Below the pieces are notes generated by a model that had not been told where the DNA came from, did no database searches, and worked only from the letters and a program-made list of their open reading frames with translations. Positions 52,964 to 63,790 of a stretch of DNA of 64,000 nucleotides are shown here, one piece after another; within the stretch, counting starts at the first letter, position 1, and every line of letters starts with the position of its first letter. Location: contig OZ037920.1 in assembly GCA_964035575.1 (NCBI GenBank), forward strand, positions 186,001-250,000. Reading direction: 5' to 3'. Origin of the DNA: Rhynchopus sp. YZ270_cl-10 (taxonomy: Eukaryota > Euglenozoa > Diplonemea > Diplonemida > Diplonemidae). The position numbers and the translations under genes were made by a program.

Positions 52964-54694
52964 TCAACGATGTGCATCCCCTGTGAACGAACCTAATAAT
53001 GTGCGAACCAAGTCGCGCTCGAGCACCTGCACCACTTCGACATGATGCTCACTCGTTGCCATATCCAACGCAGTGTTGCCCTCGTTGTTTGTTTTATGCG
53101 AGTTCATCTGCGGCAAGCTCACAAGATAGCGCACAGTGTCAATGTGTCCCTCACGCGACGCAAGCATGAGACATGTGTTCCCTTCCTCGTCTGCAACACA
53201 CACATTCGCACCAGCTCTGACCAACAGCTTCACCGCATCGAGCGCCCCTTCAGAGCTGGCAGCGCACAGAGGTGTGTAGCCCATGCTGCTTTCGATGTCT
53301 GCCCCTGCATCAATAAGCAGCTGCACCACGTCTGCATGGTCCTCCCTTGCTGCCAGATGCAACGCAGTGTTGCCATAGAGGTCTGTTTTTGCAACGTCCA
53401 CATCTGGCAAGCTCACAAGGTAGCGCACAGTCCTGATGTACCCCTCCACCGACGCAATGGCAAGACATGTCATTCCGTCCTCGTCTGCAACACACACATT
53501 CGCACCAACTCCGACCAACAGCTTCACCATATTGAGTGCCCCTGCACTGCTGGCAATGTGCAGAGGCGTCCGCCCGACGTTGTTCCTGCTTTCGATGTGA
53601 GCCCCTGCATCAATGAGCAGCTGCACCACATTAGCATGCTGCTTACCCACTGCCACATGCAACGCAGTGTTGCCATTGCGTCGGTTGTTTCCTGTCACGT
53701 CCACCTGGGGCAAGCTCACAAGATAACGCACAGTGTCAATGTGTCCCTCCTCCGACGCAAGCATGAGACATGTGTATCCATCCTTGTCTGCAATACACAC
53801 ACCCGCACCAGCTCTGACCAGCAGCTTCACATCGTTAAGCATCCCTGAATTGCTGGCAACGTGCAGAGGCGTCCACCCGGCGGTGTTCCTTCTGTCGACG
53901 TCTGCCCCTGCATCAATGAGCAGATGCATTTCTTCTTCTGCTGCATAATGCAACGCAGTGTCGCCATGGGCGTCTGCTTGCGTCACGTCCATCTGCGGCA
54001 AGCTCACAAGATAACGCACAGTGTCAATGTGTCCCTCACACACCGCAAATATGAGACATGTGTTTCCTTCCTCGTCTGCAATACACACACCCGCACCAGC
54101 TCTGACCAGCAGCTTCACCATATCGAGTGATCCTTTCCTGATGGCAAGGAACAGAGGTGTGTCCCCAGAGGCCCTTCTGTTGACGTCTGCCCCTGCATCA
54201 ATGAGCACCTGCGCCACTTCAGCATGCTGCTCACGCACTGCCACATGCAACGCAGTATTGCCCTCGCTGTCTCTTTGATTCACGTTCATCCCCGGCAAGC
54301 TCACAAGATAACGCACAGTGTCAATGTGTCCCTTACGCGACGCAAGCATGAGACACGTGTTTTCTTCCTCGTCTGCAACACACACATCTGCACCAGCTTC
54401 GACCAGCAGCTTCACAACGTTGAGCGTTCCTTCACGACAAGCGGAATGCAGAGTCGAAAGTCTCAAACCATCTTCGCCTGCACGGATGCACTGACTCAGC
54501 AGGGAGTCGAAGCCTGCCTGTATTGCTTGAACTTGCGCAAGAAGCGCTGAGAGCTTCACTAGTCCCGCCTTCAAGTCAGTGAGATCGCCGTCCCTGTCAT
54601 CCTCCAAGACCTCATCTGCAGAAAGCCTTCTCCTCTTGGCTGATTCGTCGTGCGGTGCGCTATCCAGGGCGCTGTCTGCGAGACGCTTCGACAT
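52964..54694 (-). CDS. Ankyrin-repeat protein 3 of a tandem trio
   Basis: 576 residues from MSKRLADSALDSAPHDE; the frame stays open to a Met at 54796 (MDDTPVYGSGENTPNY). It keeps the basic AKRRRL patch, the helical segment and about fourteen ankyrin repeats, ending in a tail like that of gene 1 (RTLLGSFTGDAHR). Some repeats carry changes not seen in the neighbours, such as TGNNRRNGNTALHVAVGKQ. The unit is flanked by direct R repeats, suggesting the upstream region was copied together with the gene. Confidence 0.85.
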   Translation of the reverse strand: MSKRLADSALDSAPHDESAKRRRLSADEVLEDDRDGDLTDLKAGLVKLSALLAQVQAIQAGFDSLLSQCIRAGEDGLRLSTLHSACREGTLNVVKLLVEAGADVCVADEEENTCLMLASRKGHIDTVRYLVSLPGMNVNQRDSEGNTALHVAVREQHAEVAQVLIDAGADVNRRASGDTPLFLAIRKGSLDMVKLLVRAGAGVCIADEEGNTCLIFAVCEGHIDTVRYLVSLPQMDVTQADAHGDTALHYAAEEEMHLLIDAGADVDRRNTAGWTPLHVASNSGMLNDVKLLVRAGAGVCIADKDGYTCLMLASEEGHIDTVRYLVSLPQVDVTGNNRRNGNTALHVAVGKQHANVVQLLIDAGAHIESRNNVGRTPLHIASSAGALNMVKLLVGVGANVCVADEDGMTCLAIASVEGYIRTVRYLVSLPDVDVAKTDLYGNTALHLAAREDHADVVQLLIDAGADIESSMGYTPLCAASSEGALDAVKLLVRAGANVCVADEEGNTCLMLASREGHIDTVRYLVSLPQMNSHKTNNEGNTALDMATSEHHVEVVQVLERDLVRTLLGSFTGDAHR

Positions 54695-54898
54695 TGTGTA
54701 TTTAGGTTTGGCTTTGTTCTTTGTCCTGTGGGTTTTTAGAGTTGGGGCATAGTTGGGAGTGTTCTCCCCACTGCCGTAGACGGGGGTGTCATCCATAAGG
54801 CCTAAGGGGATTAATGAAAACTTTGGTTAAAAAATTGGTTCTCTCTGCATTGCTTTGGCTTTTGTTTTTTGTCCGAAAAAGGCATTTTAATCTGGTGT

Positions 54899-55079
54899 TC
54901 ACTGCAAAAGATTGGGTGATCTATGAACGGGGAGAGATTTTTGCACTCAGCTCTCAGTAAGCTCTCACAGACTCTCACAGCCTGTTAGGTGTCTCACGGA
55001 GACAATCATAGATCACCCAAAGATGAGGACAACCAAGACCGCTTTAAACTTTGCTGAGTATACTAACCATACTATCTTC
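54899..55079. repeat. R repeat, copy 2 (upstream of ankyrin gene 3)
   Basis: Near-identical partner of 52753-52932, with the same 13-bp inverted repeat. Confidence 0.85.
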
Positions 55080-55493
55080 AAGGCTCAAAACGTTCCGTTG
55101 TGGAAACAAGAAAAAAAGGGGGAGGGAACGTTTGTTTGACTTTTTGTTGTATTTTTTTTTTTCCTCCAATATTTTTAATCCTTTTTGTGAGGGTGGTGTG
55201 AGGGGGGGGGGTGTATATTTTTGTACACAAGGTGTTAGCCTCGCCTATAATACATATCAAAAAAAATCGCCTTTCTCAAGCTGCAGGAAAGCTCAAAAAA
55301 TCAGAAAAAATAAAATTGGAATACCATGAACCTTAGCGTATGCCTAGTCATCTTAACAAATCACCACTTTTGAAATGATATAAAAAATGTGTATTTTTCA
55401 AATCCACATCGTCCAGGGGTGACACTGTGTTGGGCTTTCAAATTGCGGTTAAAAAAAAAACGCTTTTTAAAAGTGGAATGAAAGAAGCCTTGG

Positions 55494-55565
55494 CTTGAAA
55501 TGCAAAAACAGTGTTACCTGCAGTGACACCCAACCATACAGTCCTACAATCCATTTCGTGGTTTT
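55494..55565 (+). repeat. Dispersed repeat, family C
   Basis: CTTGAAATGCAAA at the left, CCAACCATACAGTCCTACAA and TCCATTTCGTGG at the right. The right half is almost identical to 62490-62579. Confidence 0.6.
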
Positions 55566-55671
55566 TTTTTAAAAAATGAACCTCACAAGGGGGGGGGAAA
55601 ACAACACATCTAAGAAAGAGGGGAGGGGATGTCAGAGTCTAGGTGCGTGGTACACCAAAAAAGGGAAACAC

Positions 55672-55705
<34 letters not shown>

Positions 55706-56500
55706 ATAAGAGAGGAGGTGGGAGTATTGAAGTTGCACTTTGAATGGAGGGGGGTTAACAAAGCTTTCGTTGATTGCTCGATTACCCTGTTGGTTTTAGA
55801 GGGGGTGATTGGCGACACCGTATCTGAGGAACTGAGGAAACTTCTCTTTTTAAGCGCTTTGTAGGTAGTGTCATTTTTTGCAACATTTTTTGTTGAAAAA
55901 AAACCCCCCTGATAACCACCATCTCTTCATCATGGTTGCTCTAAGAACAGCGCTTTGAAAGACGGGCTGGTCTCTTGGTCACATAGACTGTTATTCGGGA
56001 TGATGTCGTCATCCCCCCCAAAAAAAAAAATGCAACAAAAAAAGAAGTTGAAAGTGCTGAAAACGCCTCACCGTATCGGCAGACGGCAGACGGCAGGGTA
56101 CTAAACACAGAGAAAGGGATGAGAAAAAAGAGTTAGTGCAAACGTCTTATCATCGAATAACGGCACTGAGTGGGGGGTGGGGTAGGTGGGGGGGAATGGG
56201 TGGGAGGGAAATATTTTGGGGACACTCATTTACAAAAGATACATGGGAACAAAAGAAAAAAAGGTTGAAAAAAAAAAAAAATGCGAACGCCTCACCGTTG
56301 ATCGGCGGGACGCAGGTGGTGGAAGAAAAAAAGAAAAAAAAATGGTAAATCCAAGCCTCTCTGGGGTCGCCAGAGGGGTTTCAAGCTGTTTTAAGACAAA
56401 AACCTGCGGACAGTGTTTTGTCTACTACTGAAAACCCTGTAGGTCACCTTACACTGTGACCAGGGGGTATGCGGATAGTTTGAGAGGGATAACAAAGAAA

Positions 56501-56591
56501 AGTTTATAAGATGATCCTAAGCCTCTCGTGCTTAGTCTGATTAGATTACTTAATGTTTTGAACATTACTAAGCCTCTCGTGCTTAGTCACC
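56501..56591 (+). repeat. Dimeric family A hairpin
   Basis: Two consensus hairpins separated by about 40 nt. The first is followed by AGTCTGATTAGATTACTT, as in the copy at 7547-7642. The spacer has diverged more than the hairpins. Confidence 0.65.
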
Positions 56592-56650
56592 TTAACAAAA
56601 GACCCCTTAAATGCTATACCCACACCCCTGGACACAGCGTACAAAAGAAA

Positions 56651-56686
56651 GATTATAGATGAACCTAAGCATCTCTGTGCTTAGTC
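56651..56686 (+). repeat. Family A hairpin with changed loop
   Basis: GATGAACCTAAGC, loop ATCTCTGT, GCTTAGTCA. The stem is perfect although the loop differs from the consensus. Confidence 0.6.
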
Positions 56687-57375
56687 AAAAAAAAAAAAAA
56701 AATGTTGAAGTGAAATGCATCTTGCCTAATTCACAACATATCTCTCACCAAATAGCAAGGTGTACACACAGCCTGGAGTGAGCTGGTTACGCCACATTTG
56801 TTTTTGGTACCTTTGCTTTAAAGGGGGAGGAACGGTACCTTAATAAACAGAATTTGGGGGGGGGGGGGGGGGGAAAGGGGGGAGAGGGGTTTTTTTGCCT
56901 ATCTACAGGGTGGGGAGAAAAAGGGGTAAAAAAAAAATGGTACTTGAAATACAATTTTTTTGAAATACAAAGCCCCTCTAGTGTGCGCTCCTTATGGTAG
57001 TCCTTAGTGTATGACCGGGTGCATCTGGGGGGTTGGACCTACATTCATTTTTCGAGGTTGACATTTGAAAAGAAAATAAAAAAAGATGATGATGACTTCA
57101 CGCCTCGCGTGGTTTCGTCATCTTAGGAGAGTAAAAAACGTCACAAAAGAAGAGGAAAAAAGAGTAGTTGAAAACGTTCTAAAAAACGCAGCTCGGTCGA
57201 GGTCATGCAAAAGGGTTGTGAGGGATCCATCACAAAGATGAAGCTTCGACACTCGAGAGGGAGGTGGTGGGTGGTAGATGAAGGGGGAAAAGTGATACAG
57301 TCTTTTTGTCGGAAAAATAACTGAAACTAACTTCCAGGATAATTGATGAAATAAAGAATGGGGGGAAAAAAGGTT

Positions 57376-57446
57376 GATTTGAAATACAACAGTCGGCAGT
57401 AGACCCCAACCATACAGTCCTACATCCATTTCGAGGTTAACATCTG
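57376..57446 (+). repeat. Dispersed repeat, family C
   Basis: GATTTGAAATACAA, CCCAACCATACAGTCCTACA, then TCCATTTCGAGGTTAACATC. A looser copy lies at 56943-57064. Confidence 0.55.
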
Positions 57447-57595
57447 AATAAAAAGGGGTAAAACAATCACCTCCCATCCTATTGTTAGATCAATCACCTG
57501 ATGAGTTTCGGACAAAAAAGAAAAATTTCTCCCCAAAAAAACCCTGCATTTTCCCCCTCCCCTCCACAGCCCTCTCTCGCTCTCTCTGTCTCCTC

Positions 57596-60500
57596 TCAAC
57601 GGTGCTGCACATACGGGGAAGGCGACCTTCCTCCCCTTGGAGGTGAGATGTGTGGGTGGAGGCCTTGGGTGTGCGGACCGCGGACCGCATTTGCTACGGC
57701 CTGGTCTGTTGCGTATTGGGTGCCGAGGTTGGCAACGTGTGTGAGAGCAGTATTGAGGGAGGACTGCAGCTGGCCGTGGTGTCCTTTCATGGATCCAAGC
57801 TCCTTTTTGAGGGTCGCAATCTCGAGCTCTTTGGATGCCAGCTCCTGAGCTGCCTGCTCTAGAAGGCGTTCCTGCTCCCTCCTGCCTGCCTTATCACGGA
57901 GGTCGGCTTCACGCTGCAGAATTTCGAGCTCTTTCCCGATCTTCTGTTTCTCCATTGCGGTTGCGGCGAGGTGCTCCCTTTCGAGCAAATCCTTTTGTCT
58001 GGTTCCCTGATCACGCAGCTTCATTTCCCGCTCACGGTAGTCGAACTCACGCTGTGCGAGGGTAAGCTCCTTTTCTGCGTGTTGGGAAGACATGCGTTCG
58101 TTGCGTTCCTGCTCGCCACGGAGCTGCTGTTCGAGGCGTTCGACGTGCTGTTGGAGGACGTTGACACGGAGCTCCAGGGCGGCCTTCTCCTGCAGGACTG
58201 CGGTGCGGTCCATCTTCAGCTCGTCGTGCTGTGCACCCATCGAGATCTTATGCTTCTCCGCGGTCTGGAAGGCGGTGGCCCAGTCCTTGATCTCCTTGTC
58301 CTTGGAGACCAGGTCCTCCTTCTCACGGTGAAGCATCTCCTGCAGACGGACAACCTCGGCGCGGCAACGGCCCATTTCTTCTTGGAGCATGACCTTTTCG
58401 CGTTCGACTTCGCGGATGCGGAGTTCGGCTTCGTCTCTGCCGGCTTTTTGGCCCTATTTTATTTGAGTTTTTTTTTTTGAATTTTGAAGCTTCCGGAAAA
58501 AATGAGGGCAAAGAAATAATAAAAACTGATATCTGAGTTTAAGGTAGTCTGATAAAGAAACGAAATCAGAAAATAGAATTTTTTTTTTTCGTTGATCGCC
58601 AGGGCGTTCGCTATCGCCATCGTTTTTTCCTGATCGTGGCGAAATGCCAAAAAACCCGAAATTTTTGCTTTTTTACTAGTGCTTAAAATAGGTCAAAAAA
58701 ATTTTCCGCCGGAGAGAAGCTAGTTCGTGGGGGGTGAATCCCTGGTACTGAGTGGTCAAAAAAAATTTGCGATTTGCGCGTGATCCCTTCCCCAGCACAA
58801 GTGCTATTACAGCTGCACTTTCCTGATACTAAAACCAGCAAAACGATGGAGAATTTCATCAATCCCCCCTCACTGAGGGTCTCTTTGTGTTGTTTAATCA
58901 AACAGATGTACAAGAGAGAGGCATCTGTCATGTGAGACTTCATCCTTATTTTGATTATTTTCAATAAACTAAAACGTCTCTCTGCCGTTGAAGGTAGAGT
59001 TGACACGAGTAGTGACACCTTCTATAACAGGGGCTTCAGCAGACTGCAGGATTGAGGAGCGGGAGTGCTGGGGAAACTTCCTCTCACGGCAGGCGGGTTT
59101 GCGGAACAGTGGACACCCCTCTGCGACCCCCCCTCCGGGGGGGTCGACAGGGTGGTGGGGAGAAATCTCTCTCTCTTTATTTTTTTTTCTCCCCTTTTTT
59201 TTTTTATTTATTTATTTATTTATACAGGGTTTCGCCCCGGTGGGGCGAAGCCCTGGGGCGAAATAAAATGTCATTTTTTCAGGAAAAATTTTTTTTAACC
59301 CTATAAGAGCCAAGCCATATTTTCAAGCCACTTTTGAGTTTTGGTTTTTGGGGCTCTCCAACCGGTAAAGGGACCCCAGATGCAAATTTTTGATCGTACC
59401 TGGCCGCAATTGAAAGATTTTGAACACGGCTTTCAATTCCATATTTTTAAGTTTTTTTTCGAAAAAAAATGTTATCCCCAAAATGAGGTGAGCATAAAAT
59501 CCACTTTTTGGTTTTTTACTCATTCGGCCGGCCGAGGAAAAACACGTAAATTATTTCTGTCCGAAAATGGCGTTATTTGAAAGATTGTTCACAAAATCTT
59601 TTCAAAGAAAAAAAAATCGAGCAAAAAGTCCTAGTAGAACCCAACTTATATGAGTGCAGCTCTGTTAGCAGCCATGTCTAAAACTGATTTCCTTAACGAT
59701 TTACACTGAAACATGTCTAAAAACGTAAAAAATGGGCGATTTTTCACAATTTGGGCATCTCCTGAGGTCGAAAGCCCCCAGAATGGGTCGGAACGACCCT
59801 GTGACCCGAAAATCCATGAAAAAAGCACCCCGAAATACGAAAAAACAGTGAAAATTCGGCTTACTGTGTGCTCTGCATAGGTCGTGTGTGTGGGGTGTTT
59901 TCGTGGTTTTGGTGGCAACTCGCCCCAGCATCCAAATGGCAAACAGATGCACAAAGGTTTTCGATTTTTGCTTATTTTAAAAGATTTGAGTCAAATAGTT
60001 TCCCCATAAACCAAAGGATTTTTACGAAAATAAGCAGAACCATTGTCAGATCATGATGACCCTTAGCCATAACCATGTCCTTCGGGTCAAAAGGGTGCCT
60101 CTTGGGTGGGTAGCAGTCCACAGATCCAAAGTGCAATCGGATGCGTAAAAGTTTTCGATTTTTGTTTCTTTTGAAAGATTCGTGTCAAAATCTTTGAAAT
60201 ATATAAAAATATTTTCACGAAAACGAGTAGAACCTCATACAGAGCATGGGGTGTCATTGAGGAACCAGAATAGGGGGTGCTCGTCCAAAGGGCTTTGAAA
60301 AGTGGCACGACTCCCCCCAGCATCGAAAGTATTATCCGATGCATAAAAGTTTTCGATTCTTGCTTCTTTTGAAAGATCGGTGCAAATTCTTTCCACATAA
60401 AAAAAATGTTTTTACGAAAATGAGTAGACCCTATGTCAGAGCACGTTGTCCTACAGATTTTAGAATGTGGGGGGGTCACAGGGGTGCCCACACCCCCACC

Positions 60501-63500
60501 CCGCCTCCCCCCAGCATCGAAAGTAATATCCGATGCATAAAAGTTTTCGATTCTTGCTTCTTTTGAAAGATCGGCGAAAAATCTTTCGAAATATATAAAA
60601 ATATGTGTTCACAAAAATGGGTAGAACCCGACTAAGGGCTTGTAGGCATTGGGTATCGCGAAAGGTACATATTTGGGGTGTGGGTGAAAAAACGTCACTT
60701 TTGGTGAAAGTAGCACCATGGCCCCCAGCACCGAAACTAATATCAGATGCACAAAAGTTTTCGACTCTTGCTTCTTTTGAAAGATCGGTGCAAATTATTT
60801 CCACATAAAAAAAATGTTTTTACGAAAATGAGTTGAACCTGTCTAAAATCATGGCGTCATTTCGAAAGCCATTAAAGTGGCTCTTGGCTCTTATAGGGTT
60901 AACGAAAAAAAATATTTTTCGCCCCGGGGCGAACGCCCTGTTGATCGCACCGGATTTTTGGGGACAAAAATCAAAAAACTTTTTCTGTGGATAAGTTGTG
61001 TCGTGTTTCGCCAAAAATTCGGGCCGTTTTCATTTCTTCTCCAACCTTTTTGCAGTTTTCTCAAACACGGGCATACCGCTTGGTAAGAGTCTTGATGCAT
61101 TTCCAACTGACGCGCCTTCATCTGCAGCTCGCCAGAGAACTGATCCTCCTTGAGCTTGAGTGCCTTCTCGGCCTGGTCGCGCTGCTCCTTCTCCCTGAAG
61201 AGCTCCTCCGCAAGGCGCTCCTGTGCGGCACGGTCAATCTGCTGCTGGCGGACCTGCTCGTTGAGCTCCCCTTGGACACGTTTGGCAGTCTCTGCCTCGA
61301 CAGCTGCGGTGAAGCACTGTGAAGAGGAGAAGGGGTTTTGCGAGAAGAGTAAAAAAAAAATGGAAGATTTTTTGAAACCTCTTTTGTGCATTCGATCATT
61401 ATCGTTGCGTGTTTGGGTGTTAAAATTTTTTGCTTTTTTTTGTTGTCTGAAGAATAAGAATCCTGCAACATACCTCCTTCTTAAGTTCGTCCCGCTCGAC
61501 CTTGACCTGTTCATAGAGTTCCATGAGGGAGTCGAAGTTCTTCTTCTCGCCAAGAAGGGCGCGGATCTTGTCTTGTGCCGCCTCCAGGTCCTGTGGAGGG
61601 GGTGTTTTGTGTCGAGTAAAGAGAAAAAAAACAGAGCTTTGTGGGCGAGACCGAGTGTAAATAGGAATGGTAAAGTAAAGGAAATGTTGACAATAAGAAG
61701 AGGAAAAATTAAACGAAGACGGTACGAAGGGGGGAAAGAAGGCGTGTGGAAGAAGTGTCAATCAAAGCTGGGTCCTTCGCTGACGTCTTCAACGACATGA
61801 AAGATCCTTGGGATGAAACGCAACATTGTTCGCAGGTTTCGATTGGAAACAATACCCAATACAAACTGGCGGGCATGGTTGGTATCGGGATATGTACGTA
61901 AAACGTCATATAGGTCTGACTTAGGAAAGCACTTCCGCAGCTCGCGCATATCACGTAATTGTTGAACCTGGAGAAAACTACCGAAATACATTTCTTCGAA
62001 GCGGGGTGAGAAACATGACAAGAACGAGTTTGATAGCCACTTTGGCGTGATGCCACACAGCGCTCAAGACGGCAGCAGGCATAAGTAACCCTGAACCCTC
62101 ACGGAGAGAGGGGGGTGGCAAAAGAGCACAGTGAGAAAAAAAAAAAAACACATACCTGACGCATCTGCTGCATTGCGAAGTCTGAGTCCTTTTGAGAGTC
62201 GCGCAGCTGGTCATAGGACGACTGTTTTTCCTGTGAATATTATGTTTTTAAAAAATCGAAAACTTCGCTTACATTAGCGTACGAGGATGTGCTATATTCA
62301 ATTTTATGTTGTTCTTTCCCCCCAATCCTTAAGAGATAACCCAACCTATGCACAAATTGCCATGATTTTCTTTGATGACACATCATACTACCTGATTTTT
62401 TACCCTTAGTTTGTTTACCGGCGTTTACCGGTTGCCAAATACCAGCAAACTTAGGGTTAAAGATAGCAGGTGGTCATATACAAAGTTGGCTTGAAATACA
62501 AAGCCCTCTCGTGACAGTGTACTTTTGGTATGACCGGTGGAGCCAACCATGCAGTCCTACAATCCATTTCGTGGTTTACATATAAACATAGGGCGGGGGT
62601 ATACCTTGATGCTCGACTTCCAATGATCTTCAAGCTGCTGTCTCGCCTGCGCGAGCGAGTCTTGCAGCTCCTTGATGTGCCCATCCTTTTCGAGCAGCTT
62701 CGACTCCAGCAGCGCGGTGTTCTGGTTCGTAAGCATGACCTGGTTCGGGTTGTCGATGTTGTTGAGCATCGGGAGGGAGATGGGTGTTGCGGCCGCTGCA
62801 GGCGACTGCCCAAGCTTTTCGACGTACTTCTTGTACAACGTGGTCTGCATTTCAAGCTCCTGCTGCAGCCCCCGAATCGTTGCCTCATACCGAGCACGGT
62901 CTCCTTCACGCGCACGCTCCGTCTCTTGAAGACGAGCATCCGTTTCACGCTGCATCTGTCTGAACTCCTCTACGGTCTTCATTGCTGCAGCGACCTTGTC
63001 GTTACCTTCCATGATCATTTGATCCGCCGCGCTCTTCTCCTTCGAAATCTCCAAAATCCTTCTTGCCAACTCTGCAATCCGTTGCTGCGCCTTTTCCGGA
63101 ACCTCCCCTCGAATCCTCTCCAGCTCCTCCCGCTCCATTCGAAGCCTGTCGCATTCTCCTCTTGCCTCACGGAGGTTCTCTTTTAATGAGAGAATCTCTT
63201 CCTCAAGAGAATCAACTTCACCTTCTTTGTTCTGAAGATGCACTGCAGTGTCGGCAGTACGCTGTGCGCAGGTCTGCGCGACTTTGCGAATTTCATGCTT
63301 CGATGCTTCGACCTTCTGTTGCAAATCGTGATTGATCTTTCGGAGATGATCTTGCTCCTTAGCGTGCCTCTCCTTTTCTCTGGCGGCCTCATATTTTTTG
63401 TCTTGAAGCAGCCTTATCAACCCTTCATTCTCCTCAAAAGCACGGTGCAGCTGTTTCTCCACCTCAGCCGACCGTGCCTTAGATTTAATAAACTCTGTCA

Positions 63501-63591
63501 AAATGACCTTTGCGCGGTCCCTCGCATCTTCCTCGTCGGGGTCGCTCACGACCGACCCCACCGATGATGAAGTCGTCGGTTGGTACGCCAT
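57596..63591 (-). CDS. Long coiled-coil protein with possible alternative terminal exon
   Basis: No named family is recognised; nearly the whole product is charged alpha-helical coiled coil. I infer exons 62605-63591, 62156-62230, 61474-61590, 61077-61316 and 57596-58453, giving about 758 residues. All junctions are phase 0; donors are GTATAC, GTATGT, GTATGT and GTATGC; the first three acceptors are CACAG and the last AATAG. A further exon at 61758-61967 also follows exon 2 in frame but ends in a stop (CFPKSDLYDVLRTYPDTNHA), giving a 423-residue alternative. The start is MAYQPTTSSSVGSVV; the full-length tail is Pro/Arg/Ser-rich (PPRGGRSPSPYVQHR). The final intron (58454-61076) is 2.6 kb and repeat-filled. 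Two separate genes cannot be excluded. A cytoskeletal or ciliary role is plausible but unproven. Confidence 0.65.
59225..60940. mobile_element. 1.7-kb inverted-repeat element inside the last coiled-coil intron
   Basis: The left end has CAGGGTTTCGCCCC-GGT-GGGGCGAAGCCCTG (itself a palindrome) and, further in, AACCCTATAAGAGCCAAGCC (59297-59316). The right end has GGCTCTTATAGGGTTAACG (60886-60904) and CGCCCCGGGGCGAACGCCCTG-type sequence (to 60940). CAGGGCGTTCG at 58600 echoes the right tip in inverted orientation. No protein is encoded. It looks like a non-autonomous DNA element that carries a satellite array. Confidence 0.6.
59950..60840. repeat. ~200-bp satellite array, five units
   Basis: GTTTTCGA recurs at 59957, 60151, 60349, 60543 and 60757. 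Each unit continues with CTTCTTTTGAAAGAT, a TTTTTACGAAAATGAGT-like stretch and GAACC, and ends near CAGCATCGAAA. Units differ by many substitutions, so the array is not young. Confidence 0.85.
62490..62579 (+). repeat. Dispersed repeat, family C, in the first coiled-coil intron
   Basis: CTTGAAATACAAAGCCCTCT, CGTGACAGTGTAC, GGTATGACCGG, then CAACCATGCAGTCCTACAA and TCCATTTCGTGG. It is the best-preserved copy. A family E hairpin lies nearby at 62262-62305. Confidence 0.65.
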
Positions 63592-63790
63592 CTCACCCAA
63601 CCACGCTGGAGGCTGGGAAGGGTATATACGGGGTGTGCACTTTCTAAGGGGGTATTGGGGGGGGTCGTTACAATATATGTCTAGGGGAAAGGGGGGAGGG
63701 GGGTGGTTGAGTGCGTACTCCCTGGTGTTGTTTTGTGTGTGGTGTGAGGGGGGAGGAGGAGGAGGAAGGGGGAGAGAGAAAATGGAGAAA

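Larger units (their letters stand above)
54695..57595. other. 2.9-kb intergenic region between ankyrin gene 3 and the coiled-coil gene
   Basis: Ankyrin leader, R repeat copy 2, then about 2.5 kb of A/T-rich DNA with dispersed repeats: family C (55494-55565, 56943-57064, 57376-57446), B (56049-56098, 56283-56320), A (56501-56591, 56651-56686), a partial shared-upstream block (55766-55835), a 30-base A run (about 55675-55704) and a G run near 56860. No gene is supported. Confidence 0.6.
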
